DNA of 64,000 nt from Dichetophora obliterata (Eukaryota; Arthropoda; Insecta; Diptera; Sciomyzidae), in NCBI GenBank assembly GCA_963920525.1, contig OY986437.1:54545830-54609829 (forward strand). The letters run 5' to 3'. The translations under genes and the position numbers were made by a program. This document shows positions 11,616 to 22,952 of the stretch, one piece after another. Position 1 is the stretch's first letter, and each line of letters begins with the position of its first letter. The notes beneath the pieces are model-generated. The model did not search any database. It was not told where the DNA came from and saw only the letters and a program-made list of their open reading frames with translations.

Positions 11616-12176
11616 TAGGCATTGGCAGTGCTGCTAGCAGGCCTGCTTTTTTATATGAAATGGGAAAATTTGTCAGGCCTTCCGCTCTCCTTGATCAAAA
11701 GAGACCTGTCAGAAGCGCTCTTTCGAGAAGCCACGTTAGAAGGAAAAGCAATATAAATATCAACTTGAAATAAAAAACGACCAACGATTTCAGATTTGGA
11801 CCATGGTCCTCTCATGTAGCGGTCGGACACCTTATCCACTCGTCCATAATGGTTGTTAAGAATCAATAGCTTATTTTGCATCAATATAAAGGAAAGTAAG
11901 CTTTTGGAAGCCCGGGTTCGAGACCCAACTCGGAAAAAAATTTTTTGTCAAATCTACATTTTTTTTAAAAACTGTTCTGTGTATTTAAAATTTTTTTGGA
12001 TTTTTATTTTGTAAATTTATTACATAAAATAATATGAAAAGAATCAGAACCTTCAAAAGGTAGGCCTTACAGAAGTACTCATCAATGCAGTAATCATGGA
12101 AGGTGTATTGACGCCAATAATAACAGTGCTAGCATGCCTTCTTCTGCGGAGCACTCGCTTAAATGCCCACTGGGAT
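11609..12176. mobile_element. Small TIR element inserted in the MITE remnant
   Basis: The inverted ends are ACAATCCCAGTAGGCATT (left) and, read as reverse complement, ACAATCCCAGTGGGCATT (right). It contains a tRNA-like block (11790-11862). No coding sequence is visible. Confidence 0.55.
11790..11862 (-). ncRNA. tRNA-like remnant (Ser/Leu type A box), possible SINE head
   Basis: Read on the minus strand it has GGACGAGTGGATAAGG, resembling the D-arm/A box of tRNA-Ser and tRNA-Leu, and GGTCCAAATCT, resembling a B box with mismatches. The anticodon and acceptor stems do not pair well, so this is a decayed or SINE-derived tRNA-like sequence, not a functional tRNA gene. Confidence 0.3.
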
Positions 12177-12940
12177 TGTATGATTTTTCCAAATTATTGA
12201 CTCTTTCTTCATGTCGAGTCGTAATGTCGTGTAGCCGTGCCCATGTGTTCAGGGCATAACCCAGGTTACCATCGCAACAGCATATTTCTACTACTCACTC
12301 CTAGAGGGCGCTTCAGGCGGTCTTTTCCTTCCTAATTTTGCTTTGCACCCGTCATTTTATTCGTTAGGGATGGCCACTTTTAAAAAAAACCACCTTTTCG
12401 GATAACCGGTTTCTTGAATTTCGGTTTTCCACCGAAACAAAAAACTGAAGAAAAAACCGATTAGTAGGAAAACCTTTTTTTCATCTTTACCGAGAGGCCG
12501 TTTTGTAGATGATGGCGCAACTTTGAAGTGCTATCTCCTAGTTTCAACTTTTTTATGCAAAAGTTACACTCTGCTAATTCTCCACTTTTTAAAATATCGC
12601 CATATAAGTTTGCAATGTTCTTTCATCATCGCCACCTTTTTGTCAATGTTGCTGGTTGATAAATTCTCGTTGTCGGTTTTTGACATTTTCCACCGGTGTT
12701 ACGGTATTTTTCTTTCTAAAAAAGCATCAAAAAACATTGGTTTTTACAAAAAAAAAACTATCGCTCTTAAACACCGACCTGTTTTGGAAATCCCTAATTC
12801 GTGTCACAAGTGCAAAAAATAAAATAATAAAACTCTTGAAAAATTACGAAAAATGAAGAAAAATCGTGCATGATTCATTAAAGATTTCTTTAAGACATAG
12901 ACTACTGGGTATTGTTGAGTGTCAAATTTCCACGCCAATA
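12177..12940. other. Unassigned sequence
   Basis: AT-rich, with short frames lacking recognisable motifs. Confidence 0.4.
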
Positions 12941-13425
12941 GGGGCCCTCAAACGATACTACATGTCGGATGTACATGAAGTTCGATAAAGTAACGGGACT
13001 TTTTTCGTTACTCCTACACACATCACACTTGTCGGATGGACTTCATTATTTTTTAGCTACCATAGAGATAACATCGAGTGAAAATATTGTTTTTAACATT
13101 AATTTTCATATTTTTCACTTTATATATTCCAAGCCATCGCGATTTTAGGTAAATATAAAAAAATTCGCGTCAAAATATAACATTTGGTACGTTCGACAGT
13201 TTTGCCGCTAGATGTGCTCTTCTGAAAAATTTTCATCAAATGGCAAAATGCACTAAGTTGGATGGCCCAGCACACAAACTACATGTCGGACGTACTAAGC
13301 AAAAAGTCAAAATTTTTGTCTTCCATCGGACATGTCTATCCGCCTTGAATTTTTGCACGCAAACGATACTACATGTGTGATGACTTGACAGGTCGAATGG
13401 ACATGTAGTTCCGTTTGAGGGGCCC
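12941..13425. mobile_element. MITE, 485 bp, TA-flanked
   Basis: The left end GGGGCCCTCAAACGATACTA pairs with the right end, whose reverse complement is GGGCCCCTCAAACGGAACTA. TA flanks both ends. ACATGTC motifs recur near both ends and internally. It has no coding capacity. Confidence 0.65.
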
Positions 13426-13577
13426 TAATTAAATGTACATACATAGAAAAGACAGCGAAATTTTGACATTTTAAATCTCCAATTATGGTTGTGTACTTGA
13501 CTGCATTGGACAAATTTTTCGGTTCAACAGCGTACTAACCAACAACAAAAAAAAATTCGCTACCTTTTCGCTGTTAA

Positions 13578-14268
13578 AGGTCTCTATCCAGCTCTCAAGT
13601 AATTACTCAAGAAAAAAGTTACTTAAGTTTCTTGAGTGTAAAAAAGTAGTAGACAAGTAATTTTGACGGCGAGAGTTTTGACAGTTCCAGCATTGTATCA
13701 CTTTGTATTGAAAATTTAGGCTGATTTGTTTTCATCAAACATTGAAATAAATTTGTTGCAATAAATATTGAAATAATTCATTAAATGAGTAATGGCTGAA
13801 TTGCAAAGGTAAGTAATAGAGAAAAGCGTTTGTTTACATTTTATTACATTTTGTTTACATGTTGGCAGACCGCTTCTTCCGGACAGCTTTCGACCGCTTC
13901 TCGGAAGACATCTGCCCCTCAAAATTGACTGCTTCTTCTTCTCCCTCAGTAGAAATGTTCATGTGCATGTCTAAAATATTCTTTTATTAATTTTAAATCA
14001 ATTAATCAATGATATCAATAAAATTATTTACCTTTGAATGTTGGTTGCCAAAATTTTACTTGAAGTAATAATATAACTTGCATATATTTCTTGACATTCA
14101 CAGTGTTATCGTTGTCACTTTTCAATGAAAAAAAAGTAGTAAGAACAGAAAATTTTTCTTACGAGCTGGATTCTCTTTCAAGTAATTTTGAGAAGGAAAA
14201 ATTACTTTTCGATTACTTTTCAGATTTATGTATGAAAATAAGCTTTACTTGAGAGCTGGAAACAGGCC
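13578..14268. mobile_element. TIR element with TTAA at both edges
   Basis: The inverted ends share CCAGCTCTCAAGTAA (left about 13588-13602). TTAA occurs at 13574-13577 and 14269-14272, the duplication expected of piggyBac-type insertion, but the first few terminal bases do not align exactly. Non-coding. Confidence 0.55.
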
Positions 14269-14272
14269 TTAA

Positions 14273-15142
14273 AAATGCAATGCATTTCTTACGGAAGATT
14301 TATTTTCACTTCTACAGCATACTAAGCTTTAATCGATAAGATTTTAAGAAAAGATTTTTTATATTTAAAACCTAAAAAATGTAAAATAAGTGAGTTTTGT
14401 AAAATTTGACTTCGAATTTAAATAAGTTTAAGGAAAAACTCAAATTTCTCTGTCTAAGACAATAGAAAGTTTTTGTGTGCAGGGGATTGTATTATGTATG
14501 TAAATTTGTTCCTGTGTTGTATAAAATTATCGTCACAATATAAACATCTAAAACAATCTTAATATCGTCACTGTAAGATTTCTATTTATATTTTTCTCAA
14601 CCAGCGGCCATGACTGAAGCGTTGAAATGTCTTAATTTTGGTCTATCTCGGAGGTCCTAGTATCAAGAAAAAAAATGAAATATTTATGATTTATTGGCTC
14701 CAAAAATAACGATTTTCAGGTAATAATTTTTTTCACAGCAGCACATTATTCAATTTTTTCTTATGTTAATAAATTAAAAAAAAATGTCATCAGGTGCTAT
14801 AACCACATATTCGCAAAAGCTATAAATATTAAATTTTTATGTGGAAAAATCTTAAATACCGTATCACATAATTTTTTTCGTTAATCCAAATGAGAATTTA
14901 AAGAATTCTTAAACTTAACGAATAAGAAAACTTTCATGTTTTAAGAAGAATATCTGTGCCGACTTTATTATTTATGGCTCATACCTTATTTATGCTATCG
15001 AAACATAAGCCAAAACAAAACTAATAGAAAACATTTATTATGAAAAATTCAACATACATATGTACATATGTTGGTTGAATGAATTTTTAAGTATTTTCAT
15101 GTATTTGTGTGTAATTTACTGTTTTATGTAAAATTACTTTAT
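14273..15142. other. Unassigned AT-rich sequence
   Basis: No gene, repeat boundary or RNA structure could be recognised. Confidence 0.4.
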
Positions 15143-15250
15143 GTGATAAGATTTTCATTTAGTTTTAAATTATTACATTCTGTAATAAGATTTTCATTTA
15201 GGTTTGAATTATTACATTATGTAATAAGATTTCATTCTAGTTTTTAAGAT
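15143..15250 (+). repeat. Tandem repeat, about 39 bp, three units
   Basis: Three consecutive units share ATAAGATTTTCATTTAG followed by an ATTATTACATT core. The third is slightly degraded. Confidence 0.75.
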
Positions 15251-16002
15251 ATTATCTAATATATAAAATTCTTCTGTCACGGGGTACGTAATCGAACTCC
15301 TCCGAAACGGCTTGACCGATTTTCATGAAATTTTGTATGTATATTTTGTAGGTATGAGAATAGGTCGTAAAGTATATTTCAACCTCCTACTAACAGTGGG
15401 CGTGGCACCTCCCATACAACCCAAATTTGCGATATCGAATATCTTTGGAGTTATAAGCCGTTTAGCCTCGGAATTCGGTATTCGACAATTTACACGTGCC
15501 GCTTCGCAGATAAAATTTTGTGAGAGTTGGACAAGGGGGCGTGGCACCTCCCATACAACCCAAATTTGCGATATCGAATAGCTTTGGAGTTATAGGCCGC
15601 ACATCCTTGGAATTCGAAATTCGACCACAATTTACACGTGGCGTTTTACTGATAAAATTTTATAGGAGTTGGAAAAAGGGGCGTGGCACCTCTTATACAA
15701 CCCAAATTTGCGATATCGAATAGCTTTTGAGTCAATCAAACAAAGCAAACAAAGCCTCGGAATTCAGCATTCGAACTCAATTTACACATGCAGTTTTACT
15801 GATAACTTTGTATGGCGTTGGACAAGGGGGCGTGTCACCTCCCATGCAACCAAAATTTGAGAAATTCTACAGCTTTTGAGTTATAGGTCGCACAGCCATG
15901 GAATTGAGTATTTGACCACAATTTATACATACAATTTCACTGATAACATTTTATTCGCGTTTGGCAACGGGGCCGCGGCAGCAACGCGCCGGGTTTAAGC
16001 TA
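15251..16002 (+). mobile_element. Helitron-like segment with four internal tandem units
   Basis: It starts ATATAAAATTCTTCTGTC. It has four units (GGGCGTGGCACCTCCCAT type, at about 15398, 15537, 15678 and 15828; spacing 139-150 bp). It ends GCCGGGTTTAAGCTA, which resembles the 3' end of the next element. Short frames inside are produced by the repeat and are not genes. Confidence 0.5.
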
Positions 16003-16003
16003 T

Positions 16004-16623
16004 CTATATATATAAAATGGAATGTGTGTTTCTTTATTTGTTTGTTTGTACCTTATAGGAGACCAAACCTCTGGACCGATCTTCCTGAAAATTTCACAGC
16101 ATTTAACTGGGACTCTGGCATGATTAAAAGGGTACTTTTTCGACCACGCCCACTTTTACGCCCACTTTTTTAAAATTATGTAATGGCTCCCATATAGTTT
16201 TTAACAGATTTACTTCAAATTGTATACACATTATACTCCAGGCGAGGTAGAAATAAACATTTCTTACGCCACGCCCCCTTTTACGCCCCTTTTCACGCCA
16301 AATTTAAGTTTTAAACTTTTTGTTTTCTGTACAAATTTGTTCCTTCCAACGGATTATTTTTTATTTGGTAGTATATTGCTCTTAATACTGTTAACGTCGC
16401 CATATTACTATGAACCACGCCCACTTCACCGCCCCCTTTTTTAATTCAGATACTTACTTATACCACTAACAATGTTTGCTATACAAAATACTTTTTTTGT
16501 AATATGTATTTACCTAAAGTTTTATATAGTTTTTATCTACAGGTAAGGTAGCCATAGATTTTTTATTACCAAATCCCCCTTTTTCGCCCCATTTTACTTT
16601 AATTATAATAAATCTGCTTTCAA
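16004..16623 (+). mobile_element. Helitron-like 5' fragment
   Basis: It begins TCTATATATATAAAATGG, the same start as the adjacent element, followed by GTTTGTTTGTACC and CCACGCCC-rich sequence. No own 3' end is seen before the next start, so it appears truncated or interrupted. Confidence 0.5.
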
Positions 16624-17737
16624 TCTATATATATAAAAATGAATGTCTGTCTGTTTGTTTGCTTGTTTGTGCTTTATAGGAGGCCAAACCCTTGGACCGA
16701 TCTTCCTGAAACTTTCACAGCATTTTACTATGAATCTGGAAAGAATAAAAGGCTATATGAAGTTTTTGTTTGACAAAGGGGCGTGGCACTGCCCATATAA
16801 CCTAAAAATTTAAATCGCCATATTTTGGGCATTTTTTGACCTACGTTGATGCTATTTGGTACATATGGTATTGGCATAGTTAGGAATACGTACCAGGAGA
16901 AAAGTGGGTGGGACCACGCCCCTTTTTAGGAAAATTAAAAATCGCAATATAGTCTTAACTACTGGACCGATCATCATTAAATTTTCACAATAGGATATTC
17001 TTACGAAATAAAAAATTCTTGACTATATAAAGTTGTGAGTGGACGAAGGGGCGTGGCCTCGCCCATATAACCCAAATTTTAAAATCGTCATATCTTGGGC
17101 ATTTTTGACCAACGGCGGCAGTATTTGCTATATATGGTATTAGCATGAATAGAAATACGTACCAAAAGAAAAGTGGGCGGAGCACGCCCCTTTGTTTGCG
17201 ATATATTGGAGGCTGGACCTGATAACCGATCTTAAATTTTCACAGCGTTCAGCTTTGACTCAGGAATACTTATTACATGATAATATTTTTCGACCATGCA
17301 CACTTCTGCACCTACTTTTTTACTACATTTATTAACGGCTATACCACAAATCATGTCATTAAAATCATTAAAATACATAGTAATTAAAATAGTGGGGTAG
17401 CTCAATTCTCTTTCTTCTACCACTGTCTTCAAAACAGCTGATTTTATAATACGTGTTAATTAAAATAGAGAGTGGGGTAACCCCATTCTCATTCTCCCAC
17501 AACAGACTGCGAAACAGCTGATTGTGTAATTGCTGCTTTTTGATTGGTCTAAAAATAAAAAGGGGGAGCATGAAGCAAATTACATGCGATTCAGCGCTGA
17601 ATTCTAATTGGTTTACAACAAAAAAAGAGGCGAAGCATTGCAATAATTAAATTAAATAAATAAATTTTTGTAAATATATAAATACTTTTAATTTTATTTT
17701 AAACGAGGGGGTAGCGAAGCACACCGGGTTCAGCTAG
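16624..17737 (+). mobile_element. Non-autonomous Helitron-like element
   Basis: It starts with TC (TCTATATATATAAAAATG) after an A and ends ACCGGGTTCAGCTAG before a T. This is the 5'-TC...CTRR-3' structure with A/T insertion known for Helitrons, although the terminal hairpin is weak. It has no Rep/helicase coding sequence. A tandem pair of about 75 bp units occurs at 17385-17530. Confidence 0.6.
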
Positions 17738-18336
17738 TACTATATAATAAGCACCGTATTATATTAAATAATAAGAGCCAGTATAAAAATTTTTTTAATT
17801 TTTTATTGAATTAGAAGAATAAAATGAGGTAAGTTTTAAAACACCAACAATTCAAAACCAAAACTGCAAAATAAACTCATATGTATGTAACACATAATTT
17901 TCCTTTAAAATGAATAAAAGACAAATTTATTGCTTTCTTTATTAATTGATTAATTTTATTAATTTATTAAAAAATCTATAAATAAATTCATAATTCATAA
18001 AAAGATGAATTTATTGCTTCCTTTATTAATTGATTAATTTTATTAATTTATTAAAAAATCTGTTTGCTAAAATTAAAAACTTTTTAAATACCTTCAGCAA
18101 ATAGATTTTATACAAAATTTTAATAAAATCTCAAAATACAAAAAAAAACAAGGAACTTTATGTTACCATAACAATTACTGTTTAAAGAAGGTAATCAAAA
18201 TGAAAAAAATATCTTTAAATATTAATACCATATTTGGATTATTAAACAAACACAATTAGTTTTATATTTTGGATTTAAAAACACAACAAAATACTTAAGT
18301 TTTAATGTTTAAAACTTTTAGATGGTATTTTATATT
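17738..18336. other. Unassigned AT-rich sequence
   Basis: It contains a direct duplication of TTATTAATTGATTAATTTTA and its neighbours (about 17936-17985 and 18020-18060). No coding potential. Confidence 0.45.
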
Positions 18337-19327
18337 AAAGTTTTTTCCTAAATGACCTCTATGTTTATTATGTTGACTTTATATGATTTAAATACAAATT
18401 CTAAATGTTTGATAGTTTAAATCATACTTGATTTTAAATACAAATTCTAGTTGTTTGACAGTTTAAAATCGTTTATCGAGCTTAAGGTCAAAGTTAGAAA
18501 CAATTAATTGTTCTAACGAATTTTTCTAAAGAAACAACAACAACAACAAAGTTTTTTCAATATGAAAGGAAAAAAAACCACTAGCAAATTGATTTTATTG
18601 TACAATTTCTGCGTGCTAAACGCGTCATCAGAAATCTTTGTGATTGCCCGTGCAAGCGCGTAGACGCACTGCACCATCGGGGCGATGAGATTTTGAAGCT
18701 TCAATTTCTCATTTTTTCCCTTAATTTCATAATGCCACATTTGTTGTTGTATTTCTGTTTTACTTTAGTTTCTATGCCTATATTATATGTAGTCCAACAG
18801 CCTGCTGGACTTCTGCACTAACAAAGCATGTTTACTGAAGTTGTTTTTAGAATTTTTGCTGATTTTGTTTTTCAGCTGTTTCCGTTTGGTCGAGCTCTAC
18901 CATTTGATTAAAGTTTTTTCCTAAATGACCTCTATGTTTATTATGTTGACTTTATATGATTTAAATACAAATTCTAAATGTTTGATAGTTTAAATCATAC
19001 TTGATTTTAAATACAAATTCTAGTTGTTTGACAGTTTAAAATCGTTTATCGAGCTTAAGGTCAAAGTTAGAAACAATTAATTGTTCTAACGAATTTTTCT
19101 AAAGAAACAACAAGTGGTTTGCTAGTGGTTTTTTTCCTTTCATATTGAAAAAACTTTGTTGTTGTTGTTGTTTCTTTAGAAAAATTCGTTAGAACAATTA
19201 ATTGTTTCTAACTTTGACCTTAAGCTCGATAAACGATTTTAAACTGTCAAACAACTAGAATTTGTATTTAAAATCAAGTATGATTTAAACTATCAAACAT
19301 TTAGAATTTGTATTTAAATCATATAAA
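18337..19327. repeat. Three copies of a 210-250 bp unit, the last two forming a palindrome
   Basis: Unit copy 1 (about 18337-18590) and copy 2 (about 18909-19110) are direct. Copy 3 (about 19117-19327) is inverted and abuts copy 2. All share TCTAACGAATTTTTCTAAAG and ATCGTTTATCGAGCTTAAGG or its complement. Identity looks high by eye. The arrangement resembles a foldback element with one arm duplicated. Confidence 0.75.
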
Positions 19328-19489
19328 GGTATTTTATATTTTAAACACTTTCGTAAACATTCTGAGTTTCTTTAAAATTTCTAAATACCTGCAACAATTG
19401 ATTTAAATATGTATATATATTTTTACATAAAGAAAGTATATACATATCGTATATTTGTATATACTATGTAGCTTAAAAATCATTTAAAT

Positions 19490-20000
19490 CAATTTTTAAT
19501 AATTTGAAAAGAGGGAAATTGGTAAATTCCTTTAATTTACCAAATCCAATGTAGCTAAATATTGAAATTGAAATCATGTAAATCAATTTATCATAATTTA
19601 AAAAGATGGAAATTGGTAAATTCATTTAATTTACCAAATGCAATGTAGCTAAAAAATTTAGCTTCAAATTAAAAAATTTCTTAAAAACATTGTACCTGCA
19701 AGAACTAAAAGAAATTTATAGGTAAAGGTCATATAAAAATATTATCATAATTTAAATAGCTGGAAATTGGTAAATTCATTTAATTTACCAAATCCAATCT
19801 AGTTAAAAAATTTAGCTTCAAATTAAAAAAACTCCCAAATTCATAGTACCTGGAAATTGGTAAAAATTTAGCTTCAAATTAAAAAATTTCTTACCTGCAA
19901 GAATTAAAATAAATTTATAGGTAAAGGGGGCATAAAAATGTTCTCATCATTTAAAAAGATTGAAATTGGTAAATTCATTAAATTTACCAGATCCAATCTA
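19490..20000 (+). repeat. Degenerate tandem repeat
   Basis: GAAATTGGTAAATTCATTTA and the palindromic TAAATTCATTTAATTTA recur at about 19514, 19608, 19753 and 19959, with partial units between. Linkers carry TTTAGCTTCAAATTAAAAAA. Confidence 0.6.
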
Positions 20001-20735
20001 GCTAAAAAATGTAAACATTCATATGAGTGCAAGATTCTTATAGGAAACACAAAAGTCATACCAAAGCGAAAAGAAACAATAGCAAACTATTTTCTTTTCG
20101 CTTCATCACACGCTTTCTTACTTTCGGCAACTTTACTAACAATAGGCGTGATCTCTATATAGCCACGCCCAATTTTGGTTTCGTGAGGTCATTTTTCCCG
20201 CTGGGAGGATATCATGTAACACATTTTTAACGAATACATATGAAACTTTTGATAAAATGATAATTATCAATAAACCATAAACATATCAACAATACCATAA
20301 AAACCTCAGGCTGCTTTTAATAATCAACTAGTAAATTAATTTCATCGATGGACCATTTTTTGGTGCACTTGGTACGTTTGGTGCATTTTGTTTTTTTTCC
20401 GTCTTCACCCGTCAAATGCCAGCTGTTTGATAAGCACATGAACGAAACCTGTTTATGCAACAATCAAATACATTGGACCGTGAAAACCCTTATTATGTTA
20501 GTGTTAAGTGAAAAAGCCATGAATATTTTGCTCGTGCTCTCGTGCACAACCAAATGCACTGGATCGTGAATTCCGCTATTATTTCACATATTATGGTGAT
20601 TTATGCACATGGGCAACACCCTTATAAATAGTAAAAAGCGTATAAATTTATCAGCCTTAAAAATTTGTGTAAAGAAAGAAGCCTTTGCACAAGCCACATA
20701 GTATACTTGCTCTTTGATTTAGGTGAGCAAACGAG
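20001..20735. other. Sequence upstream of the transposase-like unit
   Basis: Two related blocks (CAAATACATTGGACCGTGAA and CAAATGCACTGGATCGTGAA) lie about 100 bp apart at 20465 and 20550. They could be subterminal repeats or promoter elements. No matching inverted end was found on the far side of the unit. Confidence 0.35.
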
Positions 20736-20822
20736 ATGGCAAACTTATATGATAAAGCAGCTGTTTTTGTTTTTCGAAATTCAATTAATTTCTTATCAGA
20801 AGCCTTCAAAAAGCAGGAAGAG
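20736..20822 (+). other. Possible short 5' exon, 29 codons
   Basis: An ATG opens a 29-codon stretch (MANLYDKAAVFVFRN...) ending at GAG, followed by a good donor (GTAAGA). Joining it to the acceptor-like TTGTTCAG at 20866 or to the exon at 22953 does not preserve frame. It is either non-coding, joined to an unseen exon, or part of the decayed gene. Confidence 0.25.
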
Positions 20823-20832
20823 GTAAGAGTTT

Positions 20833-22800
20833 GTGAATTGGAACAAATATATATTAAATTGTTCAGAAGTGATTGAAAATGGTGGTGTGAGTGGACGGAC
20901 AGACTTCGGACAAGGTGTATCTAACATGCAAGTGGACGTAGGAGTAGAAGTGGACGTAGGAGTAGCAGTGGGTACAGAGTGCGGACAAAGTGCATCTGAC
21001 ATGCAAGTGGAGGTAGGAGTTCAAATGAACTTAGGGATGCAAGTGAATGACAATACAGACGTGGACTTAAATAGTAGTTGCAGCGATAGGGATGAATTGA
21101 TTGATGATAGGGATGTGATTTTCAATGAACCAGTCGAGGCAGACATATTAGGAGAAGTAAGGTCCTGGGCAATCAGAAGCAAAGTTTCACATAACGTTGT
21201 TTCTGATTCGCTTAAAGCTCTTAGTAGATCAGGAATTGATGATTTGCCCCAATCAGCTAAGGGTCTTTTTAAGACAAATAGAAAGAAAGTTGAGGTACAG
21301 AGTATGTCAGAAGGTGAATTTTTATACATAGGAGTTCAGGAATTTTTTAATGTTAACTCGTTTCCTTTTCTTAAAGATAGTAGTGAGGTTTTAATTGATA
21401 TAGGGATTGATGGTTTGAAACTATTTCATAGTTCTTGTAGGGTTTTATGGCCAATTCTTGGGGCAATCGTAGGATTTCCGCAAGAATGCCCATTTACCAT
21501 TGCCTGCTTTTCAGGTATGGAAAAACCTAGTCATGCCAATGACTTTCTACAGGAGTTTTCTGACGAGGTAGTGCTTTTAAAAGCTAATGGTCTAAAGGTA
21601 GATGGAGTACTAAAAAAATTTAATGTGAGGCTTTTTTGTTGCGACTCTCCAGCCCGAGCTTTTGTTTCAGGTGTCCAGTCTTTCACAGGAAAGAATAGTT
21701 GCCCCAAATGCTGTCAGGTAGGTAGCTACAGTCATCGTAGAGTTTCTTTTTCTAAAAGTGTCTCGTCTTCTAGAACAGATATTACTTTTAAGAATAGAGT
21801 AGATGTTGTTCATCATAGCGAATTCTTTTTACACAATGAAAATGTATTAGAAAGGGCTGAAATTGGTATGGTCTCACAATTTCCGTTAGACCCCATGCAC
21901 TTGGTAGACTTAGGAGTAGTAAAGAAGTTATTAAAATTATATTTAAAAATTGGAAATTTATCACAAATGAAGGAACGAATAACTTATGTTTCTAATTTCG
22001 TTCCTTCAGAATTTGGTCGCGTCTGCCGAAATTTCGATGAATTCTTCAATTGGAAGTCGACAGAATTTAGACAATTTTTGTTATATTTATGAATATACGT
22101 ATTAAAAGATAGTATAAGTAGCGAGGTTTATTACAATTTTCTCTTATTACATGTAGGTATTAGACTTCTTTCCTGTGAAACAACGTATAGAAGAGAATGT
22201 ATAGTAGCCCAGGAAATATTAAAAGAGTTTGTTAATCAATTTGGAGACATTTTCGGAAATCATTTAGTTAGTTTTAATATACATGGCTTATTACATTTGG
22301 TAGATTGTTGCAAACAGTTTGGAACATTAGATAGTTTTTCTGCATATAAGTTTGAAAATTATATGCAGCATTTAAAAAAAATTATTAAGAAACCTAATAA
22401 AATTTAACAGCAGCTTTATTTAAGATTAGAAGAAAAAAACAATGACAGATTAGGATATCATAAAATTTCTCCAATAGGATCTTTCAATATAAATGTTAAG
22501 AAAGAAAATGACCGATACTGTTGTAGCCAAAAGACCGGCCCATTTAAAGTGTTCGAAATTAAGAAAGAAGGTAGTCAGGATGTAGTTTTTGGAAATAGTT
22601 TTCAAACGGTTGAAGATTATTTAGAGGAACCACTTCAGTCGTACTCAGGGTTAGGAATATTACTAGGTAGTGACCTTTGTAATGATTTAGTAAAAATAAA
22701 TAAAAGCGAGATTAATTATAAATATTTCTGTATTCCACTTTCTCATAAATTTTTATTAATTCCAATTTTACATCAAGTTTTTCATGATTTCTTAAATTAA
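20833..22800 (+). pseudogene. Transposase-like protein (CACTA/EnSpm tnp2-like), two in-frame stops
   Basis: One frame runs from 20833 to a TAA at 22798, interrupted by TGA (22090-22092) and TAA (22405-22407); otherwise about 655 codons. The first frame base is a GTG codon; the first ATG is about 31 codons in, so the true start is unknown. Residues 28-70 are Val/Gly/Asp-rich repeats. The core has LIDIGIDGLKLF (D193), LWPILG, PFTIACFSG, FCCDSPARAF (D271), a Cys cluster (C290, C293, C294), PLDPMHLVDLGVVKK and WKSTEFRQF. I recognise this order from animal transposases of the CACTA/EnSpm (CMC) type; the assignment rests on memory of motifs, not a search. Sequence past each stop still looks like the family, so the stops are recent lesions or, less likely, read through. 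Confidence 0.65.
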
Positions 22801-22952
22801 TGTTTACCCTCACATCACATTTTCTTTCCCTTTTGTATTAAACTGAATGTCTTTATTTAATGTTGTGCATTGTTATATTATTTTGTTTTATTTAATTGTT
22901 TTAATTTAATTTAATTATATTTCATTCACGCCTTTAAATTTTATAATTTCAG

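Noticed and set aside
11846..11950. A plus-strand tRNA gene ending in the B box GGTTCGAGACC
   Set aside because: The B box is good, but no A box at the right spacing, no anticodon stem and no acceptor stem could be folded.
15312..15860. Series of 60-90 codon ORFs repeating PPIQPKFAISN-like sequence
   Set aside because: Produced by the 140-150 bp tandem units of a Helitron-like segment; frames change between units.
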